Below are positions 1 to 11,481 of a DNA stretch of 64,000 nt, in pieces; position 1 is the first letter of the stretch; each line of letters begins with the position of its first letter. Under the pieces are notes generated by a model, which saw only the letters and a program-made list of their open reading frames with translations, did not search any database and was not told the DNA's origin. Source of the stretch: Melitaea cinxia (taxonomy: Eukaryota; Arthropoda; Insecta; Lepidoptera; Nymphalidae); the NCBI RefSeq assembly GCF_905220565.1, contig NC_059419.1:8051326-8115325 (forward strand). The letters are read 5' to 3'. The position numbers and the translations under genes are program-made.

Positions 1-975
1 CATACAATCTCGTCCTTAAACATTTATTTAGTTATTTATCGCCTAACAGCAACAGAAAGTAATAAAATGCATAAAAATGGGACATCGGTAACCAGTCTAC
101 ATTTTAGAAAATTCTGGAAACTACGCATTTTTATTTATTTTACATTTATTAAGAATAAAATAGTTGAATTCATTTTTTTTTCATGTAAGCACAATAAAAT
201 ATACTTTGATTTAGTATTTATTTTATATAATTAGGGCAGGTACTTTTGAAGATATTGAAGATTCTCTAACCTACCCTCTTTTTTTAGAGGTCCAGTTTAT
301 ATTAAAATATCCAGTCCAGTTTATATAAAATTAAAATCTGGCTGTGACGTCCAAAAAACGATTCACCTTAGTAACGAACGCTTACAGTTCGAAAATGTCT
401 TTAATTAATTAGTATATTTAATTTTGGATTTCAAAAGAGAACGGCTCGTAATCGTTTTTCAATATAATCCAACAAATATATAATCGTGCAATTCAACACC
501 CCGGTCTTAAACGCCACAGCTAATAAATAATATTAATTAAAACCATAAAAATGTTTTTTAAAACGGAAGAAATTAAACTAAAAGCTTGTAACATTAAACT
601 GTAGTAAACTATTCAGCTGTGTAAAATTTATGGATTCGACCCGTTTTAATTTTTAATTTTTAAAAGTACGCTTTCGACGTCAATATCAAAACCTATCCAA
701 CTAATTAAAAAAATAGCTTCCACATTCCGGTCATTGTTGTTATAAACACAAATACGAAATTAGCTCACAAGTACAAAGACCTAATGTCATACGTTAGGGA
801 TTAGTTTAAAACCAGTCTTTATTTAAAATACAGACTTCAGTCGGACTTCCGCAGTAGTATTTCACTGTTCAAAAACTATTTTTTATAATTAGCACAAGAA
901 AACTTGTAACATAAATTAGCACGAAAAGTATAATTAAAATGTGGTGTAAATATTTTTGTTTATATAAGTTTTTTG
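1..975. other. AT-rich non-coding stretch
   Basis: No gene or recognised transposon is visible. A short imperfect duplication of a 'ccagtttatat' segment occurs at about 291-328. The rest is AT-rich single-copy-looking DNA. Confidence 0.5.
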
Positions 976-1099
976 ACGGCGCGTTGACGCAACGGTCCCA
1001 GTCGGTCCCGGTTGTTATTGTCACATCTGAGCGAATATATCCACCAACCCATATTGGAGCAGCGTGGTGGATTAAGCTCTGATCCTTCTCCGTCATTTT
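976..1099 (+). repeat. SINE family K, internally deleted copy
   Basis: The block starts with a tRNA-like head (GCGCGTTGACGCAACGG) and then jumps into the body seen in the long copy near 61.4-61.7 kb, ending 'attaagctctgatccttctcc'-like. The B-box half of the head is missing, so this is a deleted, inactive copy. Two short open frames crossing it are by-products of the repeat. Confidence 0.65.
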
Positions 1100-1214
1100 A
1101 CGTCATATCTCTTTTTTTAAATATATTTTCAGTTCTTTCTTTCTTTATTTTTATTTTTGACCAGTACTTGATTAAATTAGGTGTTTTGCGCGGACAGTAG
1201 TTCCACTAATTGCC

Positions 1215-1219
<5 letters not shown>

Positions 1220-1275
<56 letters not shown>
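1220..1275. repeat. (CA)n followed by (TA)n microsatellite
   Basis: About 39 bases of alternating CA pass directly into about 16 bases of alternating TA. It abuts the truncated left end of a family C repeat and may have grown at that junction. Confidence 0.95.
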
Positions 1276-1293
1276 TTATATACATTATACACA

Positions 1294-1522
1294 CAGTTCC
1301 AGTACCACCTTGGAATTTAAAAAGCCGACCGATGACGGGATAACCATCCAACTCATGGCTTTGAAAAACACAGGCCCAAGACGCGCAGCAGCATCTTCGG
1401 TGCGACAAAGCCTGCCTAGCGTGGTGACTACGGGCAACACACATGAGTTCACGCCATTTTTGGCGCGAACTTGTGGAGGCTTATGTCCAACAGTGGACTG
1501 CGATAGGCTGAAGTGATGATAT
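1294..1522 (+). repeat. Dispersed repeat family C, 5'-truncated copy
   Basis: The sequence runs from 'cagttccagtaccacc' to the common tail 'gtggactgcgataggctga' followed by tgatgat. It matches nine other copies in this window. Full copies begin with 'gtgtggctacgg'; here that head is lost. The tail is shared with the RTE LINE, suggesting RTE-driven retroposition (inference). Confidence 0.8.
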
Positions 1523-1616
1523 ATTAAACTTTTTTGTTTTATTTTATTGTAGACAATTTGGATAAAAATTTAAAAGACGCTTCGTCGTTTACTTATATAT
1601 CACGGTCACGATTTAA

Positions 1617-1720
1617 CCGGTAGTATCCCCACTGCTGGGCATAGGCCTATTTCTCCATGTAGGAGAAGAATTGGAGCTTAATCCACCACGCTGCTTCACT
1701 GCAGATTGGTTGTATATACC
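1617..1720 (-). repeat. SINE family K, 3' fragment
   Basis: In minus orientation this has the family body and tail: 'cactgctgggcataggcct', 'gtaggagaag' and 'aatccaccacgctgct'. No tRNA-like head is present. Confidence 0.75.
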
Positions 1721-2486
1721 TTATATATACTGGTAGTATACCTCAATATTTTTTTTCATCAAAGCATTTTCCTTATTTCAAGATAAAAGTCTCATGATGT
1801 CCTGGTGTGATTTGAAAAAAAAAGAGTAAGCCATCTATTTATTTGTATAACTAATTGGTTACAAATAGTCACGCGATAACTCATAGGTCACAATAATCTA
1901 AATTAAAAAGCGTTCTATAAAAATTAAATATGTGTTTCATACGATTTAGTTTTGATTTCTCAATTATCATAGGACCAACATATGTAAATTATAAATTAAA
2001 AAAGCTTTGGTACTTTTATTACGTAGTAACACGACCGTCTAAGGGATTGACCGCAAAGGGTGACCAACCCCCGAAATGTCAAAGGTAAAGGAAACCTCGG
2101 TCATTCGCCTCGAAGAACTTTTCCGGATATTTAATGTTGGAAGTGATTTAATCGAACATAACGCATTGAGGTTTACGCGTGCAACCTTGCTTGAGGTCAA
2201 CAACATGAATTGTAGGTAACGATAAAAAATATGACGGATTATTTATGTTTAAGGTAACCTATATTTTGAAAAGTTTGCTACGATTATATTATTATAAAAA
2301 TATTATATTATTAGTAAATTGTACTGGAAAAAACAGTCGCCTTCGTACTTATGGTCGCGGGTTGGTTTATCGCTCGGAGTATATACTTGCATTGGTACAA
2401 ACATTTGTTTTGGATGTATGTTTATTTGGGTTTTTTCTTAGTGCCTTGGAAAACACATAAGGCACTCAACAACCCAGCTTTCATTA
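1721..2486. other. Unassigned stretch
   Basis: No gene recognised. A slightly GC-richer block at about 2034-2125 has no similarity I can name. Short open frames here have no domain-like content. Confidence 0.4.
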
Positions 2487-2940
2487 TTATTATTTTTTTG
2501 ATATCGCAGGGTAACCCATTTACGGGTGATATCCAGGATGCCCGGGTAGGTATTCCCAGACCGTATGTTGGCTTCAACACTTGGGGGTGCACTACCGACC
2601 AAAACCCCTGCGGGAGCCTTCAGCCGCTTTAATTGGAGGGTCCCGGATCTGCAGGCAACAGGATCCCTCCAGCGACAGGCTGGCCTCGGCGAAAAGACCA
2701 GACTTCTCCTCCATTGGGACTGTCCGGCTCACCTCTGAACAATCCCGACGACGCCATGTCTAGCAGGACCGGGTTCCCATCCCGGCCCGACATGGGCACA
2801 GGGGCGTTACTGGAAACGCATTAAGTAGCGCCTCCTGCGCACCCCCGTTCGTCGCCTGCGGACGGAGGCCTCGTCGGCGGCCCTCTCTCTCATCCGCAAA
2901 GCTTTCATTATCACACAGTAACCCTTATTCGTGAAAGGGA
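2487..2940. repeat. GC-rich block, probably a non-LTR retrotransposon fragment
   Basis: Composition changes sharply from AT-rich to GC-rich between an ATT-rich run (2483-2498) and about 2900. Three overlapping short open frames cross it, but none gives a recognisable reverse transcriptase, endonuclease or gag motif. It resembles the untranslated 5' region of a LINE in composition only. A second block of the same kind is at 24.3-24.7 kb. Family is not assigned. Confidence 0.35.
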
Positions 2941-3311
2941 AATTATCCGTCAACCCAAAGTGAATAATAGTGCGGTAAATCAAACTTCAACATTTTTCCT
3001 GTACAGCTGCTTTTTTGTTGCTTCCATTCAGTCCAGTAAAGCCGAATAATAAAGAATATACCAAGAACGAAGTATCTATATGTATATATATAACTTAAAT
3101 ACATAGTTCTCACTTCCCCTACGACAAATTCTAAAGGAACTATCAACAGACTTTGCCGTATATTTTACTTCATGCTATTTGCCTCTTAATTCCCAATGTA
3201 ATAAGCTAGGTGCACTATTTTCAATATTAAACACTGTCCCTCACAGATGGTGCACTTGGCATCACATATATGCGTATTGTCCATTTCCACCTCTGTTAGA
3301 TTTTTTTAATT
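2941..3311. other. Unassigned AT-rich stretch
   Basis: No gene or recognised repeat. The minus-strand frame at 2943-3146 is low-complexity and not supported. Confidence 0.4.
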
Positions 3312-3600
3312 GAGGTAGGGCACAGCAGGAAAGTTCCTGTTCAAAACATGGAGCAGCACGACTGGGGTAAGGGCCTTGACCTTACAGAAGATCACAGCTA
3401 AATAATACTGCTTTCAAGCAGTGTTGTATTTCTGTTGGTGAGTAAGGTGACCAGAGCTGAAGGCAATTTGGGATAGGGTCAGCAACGCGATTGCGATGCT
3501 TCTGGTGTTGCAGACGTCTAAGGATGGTAAAGTCGAGGTACTACCCCAGTCGGGCTGCTCCATATTTTGAGCAGGAAATTTCCTGCTATGTCCTACCTTA
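3312..3600. repeat. Two head-to-head copies of LINE-tail family L
   Basis: Positions 3312 to about 3522 match family L in plus orientation ('gaggtagggcacagcagga' through 'ggtgttgcagacgtct'). From about 3530 to 3600 the first 70 bases of the same family occur again in minus orientation, ending 'gctatgtcctacctta'. The forward part lacks the usual 3' end ('cgcttaccatcaggtgagc'). This makes a palindromic pair whose outer ends are both family L 5' ends. Confidence 0.75.
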
Positions 3601-3970
3601 GTTAAGTTAACCTAAAGCTTATAGTGCTCTCCGGGGCACAGTAGGGAAACCCACTAGGACAGATACCTAGACTAGAAATAAATGTTTGTACAAATACAAA
3701 TATTTACTCCGAGCGGAAATCAACTCCGCGACCTCCGGTGTGTAAGCGCCAACGCACACCAAAAGACCAGAGTGGTTAAAACTATGCTTAAGCTCAAATC
3801 TATACTTTTTTAAATTATAAATTGGCACTGACGATATTTATATTTCGACAATTTTTGAGTTTTCACCATAATTTGATTCTGTATAATTATCAACCATATA
3901 TATATTTTTTAAATCTATACTTATCTATACTTTAAGTAACCTATAATCGTATAAAACAGCAAATAACACG
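3601..3970. other. Unassigned stretch before mariner
   Basis: About 3655-3800 is slightly GC-richer and contains 'actccgagcggaaatcaac'-type sequence that may be an old repeat. Nothing is recognised with confidence. Confidence 0.35.
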
Positions 3971-4029
3971 TGGTTCAATAAGTCCCGAGACCAAGTACTA
4001 AAAAAAGGTCTTTTTTATAAAATTAATTT

Positions 4030-4584
4030 TTATTCATCAACATAGTCTCCTCCAAGAGCGATACAGTCCCTCCAACGCTTTTCTAACTTTTCTATCCCAT
4101 GTGTGTAGAACGATTTGTCTTTGGCTTCAAAATAAGCCTCCGTTGCTGCGATAACTTCACTATTTGAGTCAAATTTCTTACCCTGAAGCATTTTTTTGAG
4201 GTCTGCAAACAGCCAGTAATCGCTGGGGGCCAAGTCTGGCGAATAAGGGGATGAGGAAGCAATTCGAAGCCCAATTCGTTAATTTTGGCCATCGTTCTCA
4301 CGGACTTGTGACAAGGCGCGTTGTCCTGGTGAAACACCTGTTCATGTGAGGCCGTTTATCCGCAATTTCGTACTTCAATCGCTCCAATAAGCACATTTAA
4401 TAGTCACTATTTATATTTTGCCCCTTTTCAAGGTAGTCGATGAAAAGTATTCCATGCGCATTCCAAAATATAGACGCCATAACCTTACCGGCCGATTTCT
4501 GAGTCTTTGGACGCTTCGGGCGGCTTTCACCAGCCGCTCTCCACTCCGCTGCCTGCCGATTGGATTCCGGAGTGAAATGGTATA
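4030..4584 (-). pseudogene. mariner transposase, C-terminal part
   Basis: The reading resumes past the nested element with YHFTPESNRQ, followed by KVMASIFWNAHGILFIDYL. The second catalytic aspartate is in HQDNAPCHKS (4325-4323), and the third in LAPSDYW (4221-4219). After allowing for one lost base near 4245, 34 residues separate them, giving DD34D. The end is CIALGGDYVDE then a stop at about 4030. Damage seen: an in-frame TAA near 4400, a deletion/frameshift near 4338 just before VFHQDN, and a one-base loss near 4245. Confidence 0.9.
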
Positions 4585-4594
4585 GGGTAAAACC

Positions 4595-5733
4595 GGGATA
4601 GATGCCTCACTTTTTGAAATCGCCACCTAATTTTAAAAATATGAATTTAAAACGAATAATTTTTATTAATGTAGCTAGCTCAATCCTTTATGTTGAATTA
4701 TGACTATTTTTTTTCAACCTAGCCAATGAAGATTAAGCAGAAATTAGCTTTTCGTGAACCCTTTTTTTGAGGATAGATGCCTACCTATATGGATAGTTGC
4801 CCCAACCATGAAAATAGTGAGTAGGATAGATACCCTTTAAACCGTGTAAACGAAAAACCCAAACCAAATGTTAGGTTAGGTTAGTTCTACTCCTAAAACA
4901 TCGATTGTCTCCAAGAAACATGGGCCATAGCAATGAAAAAAATTTGTGTTTTTTAATTGTTATAATTAGAATTTAATTTTTATATCACACAGATTACTAT
5001 ACCTAATTAAATTTTTAGACCTTTTGTTTAACTAAAATATAAATTCTTAAGCTTCAACATGATATATATATATATCAGATATATATTGCACATTGCACAA
5101 TCATACTTTCTCATCGAAAACTGACTGTAGGTTTTCTATAGTCCAAGAACATACTCGAGCTCGCATTTCTTCCTTTCTTTTATATTTTCGTGGCATAGTT
5201 CTACTAGAATCAGTAAAACATCCAAACATAAATATACGTAAATACATAAAAAATATAACAGACACAAAAAAAAAAATTATACATATAAACTTACTCTGTA
5301 TATGGTGAATGAAGGGATAGATGCCCTAAGCGCACCTATACCTCAAAAAATCAGGGCAACTATCTTTTGTAATTGGGATAGATGCCCACGTATTTTTTAA
5401 ATAAATTATAAACAAAATAGCATCTATTTACAACTATATGCAGACTCAATGACCCAGTATATAGACGTGATAAAAAATATAACGGAATTTATTACTCTTT
5501 ATAAAATTATACAACCTTAAATACTAACCTTTAAAACTTTGACGTGTTTGTAAATTTCGCCACGGAGAAAATTACACACACGATCCAAACGCGTCCTTGC
5601 CACACGAATATCTGTGGATATCTGAGGTACGGGGTGACTTCGACTTCTACTTATGCGATTAATTTTTATTTGTGAGTTCGGGATGTAAGGTTTTTAGAAC
5701 ATGAGGCATCTATCCTACTGCGGCATCTCTCCC
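4595..5733. repeat. Nine copies of the GGGATAGATGCC motif
   Basis: Plus-orientation copies are at 4595, 4770, 4790 (GGATAGTTGCC variant), 4823 (GATACC variant), 5314 and 5375. Minus-orientation copies are at 5355, 5705 and 5722. The outermost ones lie next to the terminal inverted repeats. Clustered repeats near both ends fit transposase-binding sites, as known for several DNA transposon superfamilies; binding itself is inferred. Confidence 0.8.
5101..5196 (-). pseudogene. Remnant N-terminus of a pogo-like transposase
   Basis: An ATG at 5196-5194 opens 31 codons reading MPRKYKRKEEMRARVCSW then TIENLQSVFDEKV and a TGA. A start of the form MPR-x-YKRK followed by W-x-x-E-x-L is typical of the DNA-binding N-terminus of pogo/Tigger/jerky-like transposases. 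Full proteins have several hundred residues, so nearly everything is lost after the stop. It lies inside the TA-flanked nested element, which fits the TA target of that group. The call rests on a short segment. Confidence 0.5.
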
Positions 5734-5745
5734 GGTTTTACCATA

Positions 5746-6230
5746 TCCAGGTTTCATCCATTGTTACATACCGACGTAAAAAATCCTTTTTATTATGATT
5801 CATCAGCGCCAAACATCGCTCTGAATCATTGATACGTTGTTCCTTTTGATTAGTTGTAAGCAAACGCGGCACCCACTTAGAAAAAAGCTTTTTCATGGCC
5901 AAATTTTTATGTAAAATAGTGAAAACACTACCAGCTGAAATCTTCACTAACTCGGCTATCTCTCGCACTTTTACCTTCCGATCTTCCAATACGATTTTGA
6001 AGACTTGGTTAATATTTTGTTGAGTCACTGCTTCATTTGGACGACCTGAGCGTTCCCCATCATTGGTGTCTATGCGACCGCGTTTGAAGTCGGCATACCA
6101 CCGACAAATGGTTGCTTTAGAGGGAGCTGATCCTGCATAACATTTTATAAGCCATTGCTGTGCTTCAACGGTATTTTTTCTCATTAAAAAACAATGTTTT
6201 ATCAACACGCGAAACTCGTTTTTTTTCCAT
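5746..6230 (-). pseudogene. mariner transposase, N-terminal part
   Basis: The likely start is the ATG at 6230-6228. The run of eight A after it is one base too long, so the protein frame is continuous only from just downstream; an open frame through the same region extends back to 6313. It includes a helix-turn-helix region (SAPSKATICRWYADFKRG, then RSGRP) used to bind the terminal repeats, and a second HTH-like segment (KVREIAELVKISAGSV). The first catalytic aspartate is in MDETW at about 5758-5756. The frame is broken just after 'ETWI' by the nested insertion at 5744. The family moves DNA by cut-and-paste at TA sites. This copy cannot make active enzyme. Confidence 0.9.
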
Positions 6231-6405
6231 TGTATCGAAATTACAACCGTAGCGTCACTTAAATGTTTCAAAATCAATAATTTTATTGTTCCATTTTTAA
6301 AAATTTGACACATATTCTTGTATTGATAGCCAGTACTTTTTAAAAATCAAAAGAGTATTTAATATATGCGCCATTTCCAGGTTAGTCTCGGGACTTATTG
6401 AACGA

Positions 6406-8727
6406 TCTAGTATTGCGCATTATTAAAACATCAAGCCCGACTTAAAAAGTATGTACGTCAGAACACAAACAAAACATAGAGTAAATTTATTAATAATTTT
6501 CTGTACAATTTTAGTACAAATAGCATCTTCTCGAAGTTGTAACGACTTACAACAAAAATACCAATTTTTTTTTCTAATAAATGTTAAAGATTTCTATCAT
6601 ATTCCGAAGGTTTCTTTTGTTCTTTCCGAGTCCATCATCAGATCATTGCTGTTTTGCTATGGGTGCCTCTATATTAGTACATAAATACATCACAAGAAAA
6701 ACAAAATACGCAAAACGGTCCAAGAGAGATCGATTAGTATAATCAACAAATATATGCGAACATACTAAAACAAAATACATACAGTAACACACTTTTCACA
6801 CAACATTTTTTCCTTGATTCAAAGTTGATTAAATAGCTCTTCTAGACAAATTTCTTGTATCTCTAGCTTCAATAGCTCAGACTTAAAACTGTAACTAATG
6901 TATTAGTGAGTCAGTTAGTATTTAAGTATTAAATCAACATTTAAAAAAATACTGAAATCTTCTACGTAAACATTATTATTTTTTAACAGTGAGAAGTGAA
7001 AAACAATTTTGTAGTTTAATTATAATTGCGAATAACATTAGAAGTAAGTAAACAAAATGAGAAAAAACGTGTAAAGCCAATAACCCATAGTAATGGCGTA
7101 ATTTTTAATAGGTATGTATTTTTCCTGCACGTTTTCTTTTATAATCAGTCAAAAGTCAATAGACATTAATTTCGATATTTTCCTACACTTGTTATTTTAA
7201 ATAATATATTTTTATTTTATATAACTTCGGGTCATTGCCATCTGGATTAGTTTATACATTGTAACAATAGGTATACAATATAGTAATGACATTACATAAC
7301 GTATTTTACTTTATTTAATAAGGATTTCAGGAAAAAAAACGATTAATTAAATTAAGAATTATAATAATCATTAGCTATGTTCAATAAGAATGCAAATTCA
7401 AACTAATTTCGAATCATAAGCACTCTCACGTTAATATTGAATCGAGGTGACAGCGAGAATGGCAGTGAACTGACAGTAATTCAAACGATTTTTTAAATTG
7501 TTTCAAACAAATCTTAATCAAAAACGAAGTCATTGACCGAACACGTTTTTAGTGTGATAAATTGTTATTACCGTTGTTATTTTAATTGAGACATTTACAT
7601 AGATATTTTAATAAGCGTAATTAGATAAGAAATTACATTACGCGACTTAATCTTCAATTTTGAAATATTATATTCCCGTTACACGTGGATGAAAAAAGTC
7701 CTTCAAGTTTAATGATTCTTACATACAAGCGCATGTTCTCAAGAGACGTAATACACAAGTTAGTGATTTACACAATATATTATGATCGTATATGACAGTA
7801 TTTTGGCTTGTGGTTCGACAACCGCTCGGCCAAGGACCTTGCGTCGCGACCTTGCCGCAGGTTCAACGACTTCGTATATTTTCGGACATTTTTCTCTTAG
7901 GAAAATTTCCTATCGACCAAAATGAGAGCCACCTCTCTTCCCGCGCAGTGTGTACATACGAGATAAGAGGGGGAAGTCATTGGGAGTACGAGGGTTCATA
8001 TTTTTTGGTTGCCCAAAGAGCAATGTTTTTTCGTTTAGCTCACACCCACATGCATCCAATATGAAACTAAATTGCGTTCTAGAATATTTGTTTTGTTTCT
8101 AGACTAATTGATTGTTATTCCATTTTGATCCAGTGTATTGATACTATCATAGTGATGTTTGAAGAATCTATGACGATACTTATTTACAGTTCACATAGCA
8201 AGTATGAAGGGAACTAGAATTTCTTTTTGCTATACTGGTAAAATTATTAATAAAAATTTATAATTTAATATTACTGAGTGTCATTTAATTTACATAAGCG
8301 AATAAAAGCTATTTATTTTAGACGAAAAATAGTAATTTTGATTTAGAATATGTGTTTAAATAAAATGTTGCATATATAAAATTAATATGGCAGAAATTGT
8401 ATTACTTGCAACGATAAGCAACACCGTTATCAGTGAGTATTAACACAAACATTTTATGATATATGATGTCATTTTAAAAGTTTTTATTTGAAGATATGAT
8501 GTAATATATCTAGACTTATAAATAAAACTAAAAAAATTACTTAAGACGTTTGGTCATTTAAATCTAATTATTTAGATGAATTTCTACGCTGTTATGGATC
8601 ATAGCGTGATTTATTATAGCCTGGTATCCGTTGATATACTAATGACCAGACAAAAAAACTAAAACCTTCAACACAAACAAATACAGTCTACTGCAATATC
8701 ACTATCTATATATCAGTCTACTGCAAT
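6406..8727. other. AT-rich non-coding stretch
   Basis: No gene or recognised repeat. A GC-richer patch at 7800-8000 has a 90-residue open frame without recognisable features. It could be regulatory or an old repeat. Confidence 0.4.
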
Positions 8728-8899
8728 AAGGCCGAAGACGGGCAGCAGCGTCTTCGGTGCGACAAAGCCAGTGCTGCGGTCACCAACCCGCCTGCCCAGC
8801 GTGGTGACTATGGGCAAAACACATGAGTTCACGTTATTTTTGGCGTAAACTTGTGGAGGCCTATGTCCAGCAGTGGACTGTATAGGCTGTAATGATGAC
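8728..8899 (+). repeat. Repeat family C, 3' half
   Basis: The copy starts inside the family at 'aaggccgaagacgggcagc' and ends 'ggactgtataggctgtaatgat'. It shares a diagnostic variant ('cgttatttttggcgtaaac', 'ctgtataggctgtaatgat') with the copy at 17.3-17.6 kb, so these two are close relatives. Confidence 0.85.
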
Positions 8900-9062
8900 T
8901 AAATCAGTTGTGATCGACATAAGCAGGTGGAAATCACGATATACAAATACTCCGATGTACCACAATAAATGCTTCTAAAAAATATGATTAAAAATATTTT
9001 TATAAACCATCTTTTAATAAGTTTTATATTTGTGTTCACATTAGTATTTCATTTAAATGCTT

Positions 9063-9350
9063 ACTAGCGACCCGCCCCGGCTTCACACGGCTGCAATGCT
9101 GATACTAAATATAAAATATGAAATAAATAGTTGCAATGTAAGCGCAAAAAATGTGTTTATTTACGACATCATATTAGAAACCTCTAAAACTATCAGTGTT
9201 CCTCTACTATATTATGCATGTATTATACATATAAACCTTCCTCTGGAACCACTCTAACTACTAAAAAAAAAAAAAAACAATCCGTTGCGTAGTTTTAAAG
9301 ATCTAAGCATACAGACAGCGGGAAGCGACTTTTTTTTATACTATGTAATG
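9063..9350. repeat. Dispersed repeat starting ACTAGCGACCCGCCCCGG
   Basis: The block runs from 'actagcgacccgccccggc' to 'cgacttttttttatactatg' and includes 'ccgttgcgtagttttaaaga' and 'cagacagcgggaagcgac'. I recognise it as a common lepidopteran interspersed repeat, but there is no second copy in the window. Class is not assigned. Confidence 0.5.
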
Positions 9351-10754
9351 TTTGAAAAATACGACGAACACATCCGTAATTTCCTTAAACCTATAGAAAC
9401 TCAACGTACAGTATGAGGAAAACCTCATAAAATAGTGCATTAATTTAAGTTCATTTTCCTCAAAAATTTATTTCTTATATAAAAAATTATACAAATAAAA
9501 AGGATACCTCTAATTTAGATTATCAAAAATATAGCCACTTTAAAATATATTAGTAATTGATTAAAATACACACTACACAGCTTAGTTTACCTAAGTCACG
9601 ATCCAGGTAAAAATTCCTAACAAGCTAATACCTACGAATTACAAATATTGCGTCGTTTCTTAACATTAGAACGACCTTACGAAAATTCCGGGCCTTTACC
9701 CCAGTTGCCCACGTAACTTTCGATACTATAATTAGTATCTCAAATAGCAGATACTTGTAACTCCACCCTAAATCGCCCTCAATGTCACACAGACACGCCG
9801 TGTAGATATAGTGTAAACGTATCGACGCGTTTATATGTGTGCGTTTTATTTTATCGAGGTCGACAACCCGCGAATTTTCGGCGCTGTTAACTATTGCACA
9901 ATAATTCGACGAGAAAAATCGGCATTTTCACTTCTCAATGATTTTGTTTGGTTACATCAAAAAGCATTAAAAAGATGACATTATGTTTTTGTCCTCCACT
10001 AATAAATTTATAAAATAAATAGTTAGATTTTGTCATAGCTTTTTTATAACAATAACGACTTTATCGCGATTTAATGGAAAACACATTTACCGATGTAAGA
10101 AAAATATTTTTCTAATACCGTCTCGCAGATTTTTTTTTATTTGTAAAGTATAAAGGCTTTAATACTCTTTTGTCTACACATATGTTTATACTCGTATATC
10201 TGTTTTGTATGCTATTCCGAATATCAGATCTAAGTAATCCTAATAGGAAATGATAAATATAATATTTTTCACGATTTCTATTCTCAAGTAATTTACTACA
10301 TAAAATTGAATTGTAAATTTAAATGTTTATTTAAAAAATAATAAATAAGGAAGTCCTAAGTTAATCCAGAATGCCTTCCACTATTGCAGGATAAGCCAAC
10401 CTTTATCTTTCATGGTAGAAAAAAAAAGTTTCTTAAAGGTCTTTTACAGACTATTAGATTAAAAATAAAAATAATGTAATTTTCACTTCAAACCTTACTT
10501 CATAGTAGTTTAAAAAAAAAAAAGAATAAAAAAGTAACTTAATCTGAATAGAGAGTAGGTTGTTGCCCTAATTCCACTTTTTTTTTAATACTGCGTGAGG
10601 TCAAATGATAATACAGTCACTTTGTAAACTAGATCAGTTAACTACGTATTAGCTTATCTATAATATAATATTATAAGGACGTATCTGTTTGTTTTGTGTG
10701 ACGAACTTGTCTTAAGTCCTACACAGATTTTAAAAATCATCTCTAAAGTCGAAA
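9351..10754. other. AT-rich stretch, nothing recognised
   Basis: No gene, RNA or repeat recognised. A moderately GC-richer part lies at about 9680-9900. Confidence 0.4.
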
Positions 10755-11410
10755 AATATATTTATATCGATAATATGACCCAGAACGTGATGATCGAAAC
10801 TATTTAGCGAGGGCTATTAATAATAATAATAAATAATAAATAAATATCATATTACATACACACACGGTCCGTCTGTTGTTAATAATATTCTGTCAACACT
10901 GTCGATAGTGTTACTGGTATATGTATTGTTACTGTTGATTAGATTATAGATAATATACATAGAGCTACAAATATTCTAGCTATTTTAGTTATCGATATCA
11001 TAGATTAAGTATCGATAGTTTCCATTTAAAAAAGCCGTTTATAGATAGTATTAATAACTTAAAATGTGACTAGATTAGATAGTCACTATTGGAAGCCAAA
11101 TATTATTGAAACTTTTCTATAAGTTTTTTTTTCTACATGTGGTAGAACAATATAACTAATAATATGACCTTTTGGAACCTGAGTATAGCTTTTTCGATTT
11201 ATGATAACAATCGATCACTAACGGTTAATAATTGTCGGTCCCCTCGATAGCCTATTTTATCGATATAATCAACTATTAACATATTTTTTACATAACATAT
11301 TATTTATAACACGATTTAAAATAGGCTATAAAATATGTACGATTTAATTTTTGTGTTGCCCACACATTAGGAATTCTAAACATTTTTGAATATCATATCA
11401 AAAATTGACC

Positions 11411-11480
11411 GCTCCAGCGGGGTTCGAACCCGCGTCTCCGACTGATCGTGTCGGCGCTCTAGCCAATTAAGCTATGGAAC
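11411..11480 (-). tRNA. tRNA-like sequence, probably a tRNA-derived repeat
   Basis: Read on the minus strand this 70-nt stretch folds as a tRNA. The acceptor stem pairs at six of seven positions (one G-T). An A box (TAGCTTAATTGG) and a perfect B box (GGTTCGAACCC) are present, and the T stem GCGGG/CCCGC is perfect. The anticodon stem CCGAC/GTCGG encloses loop ACGATCA, giving anticodon GAT, with C rather than T before it. A GAT isoleucine tRNA is not normal for eukaryotes, and inverted flanking sequence suggests a mobile copy. It is more likely a tRNA-derived repeat than a working gene. Confidence 0.5.
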
Positions 11481-11481
11481 G

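Larger units (their letters stand above)
4585..5743 (-). mobile_element. TA-flanked transposon nested in mariner, pogo/Tigger-like, non-autonomous
   Basis: The insertion begins 'gggtaaaaccggga' and ends 'tcccggttttacca', an inverted repeat with one mismatch in 14. It is flanked by TA at 4583-4584 and 5744-5745; removing it with one TA restores the mariner frame between TWI and HFTP. A 12-base motif (GGGATAGATGCC and near matches) occurs nine times, four near the left end and five near the right. The minus strand at 5196-5101 encodes a 31-residue frame starting MPRKYKRKEE, like the start of pogo/Tigger transposases. No catalytic region remains, so it would depend on another copy. Family placement is inference; the insertion itself is clear. 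Confidence 0.85.
3971..6405 (-). mobile_element. mariner (DD34D) transposon, degenerate and split by a nested insertion
   Basis: Terminal inverted repeats are seen at both ends: 'tggttcaataagtcccgaga' at 3971 and its inverted match (with one difference near the tip) ending at 6405. A mariner transposase reads on the minus strand. Removing the 1,159-bp nested element and one TA copy leaves 1,274 bp, the usual mariner size. The element is dead: there are an extra base in the A-run after the likely start, an in-frame TAA near 4400 and two frameshifts in the C-terminal half. Clean TA target duplications outside the ends are not visible. Confidence 0.93.

Noticed and set aside
1172..1516. Open frames on both strands across 1.2-1.5 kb
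   Set aside because: They translate a CA/TA microsatellite and a family C repeat; the same frames appear at every family C copy.
4870..4884. Short TTAGG repeat (insect telomere type)
   Set aside because: Only three units, inside a transposon; too short to indicate a telomere or interstitial telomeric tract.
5093..5308. 71-codon plus-strand frame in the nested element
   Set aside because: The opposite strand carries the recognisable transposase start; the plus frame is its shadow.
7792..8064. 90-codon plus-strand open frame in a GC-richer patch
   Set aside because: No motif, no upstream gene signals; GC content alone is not enough.
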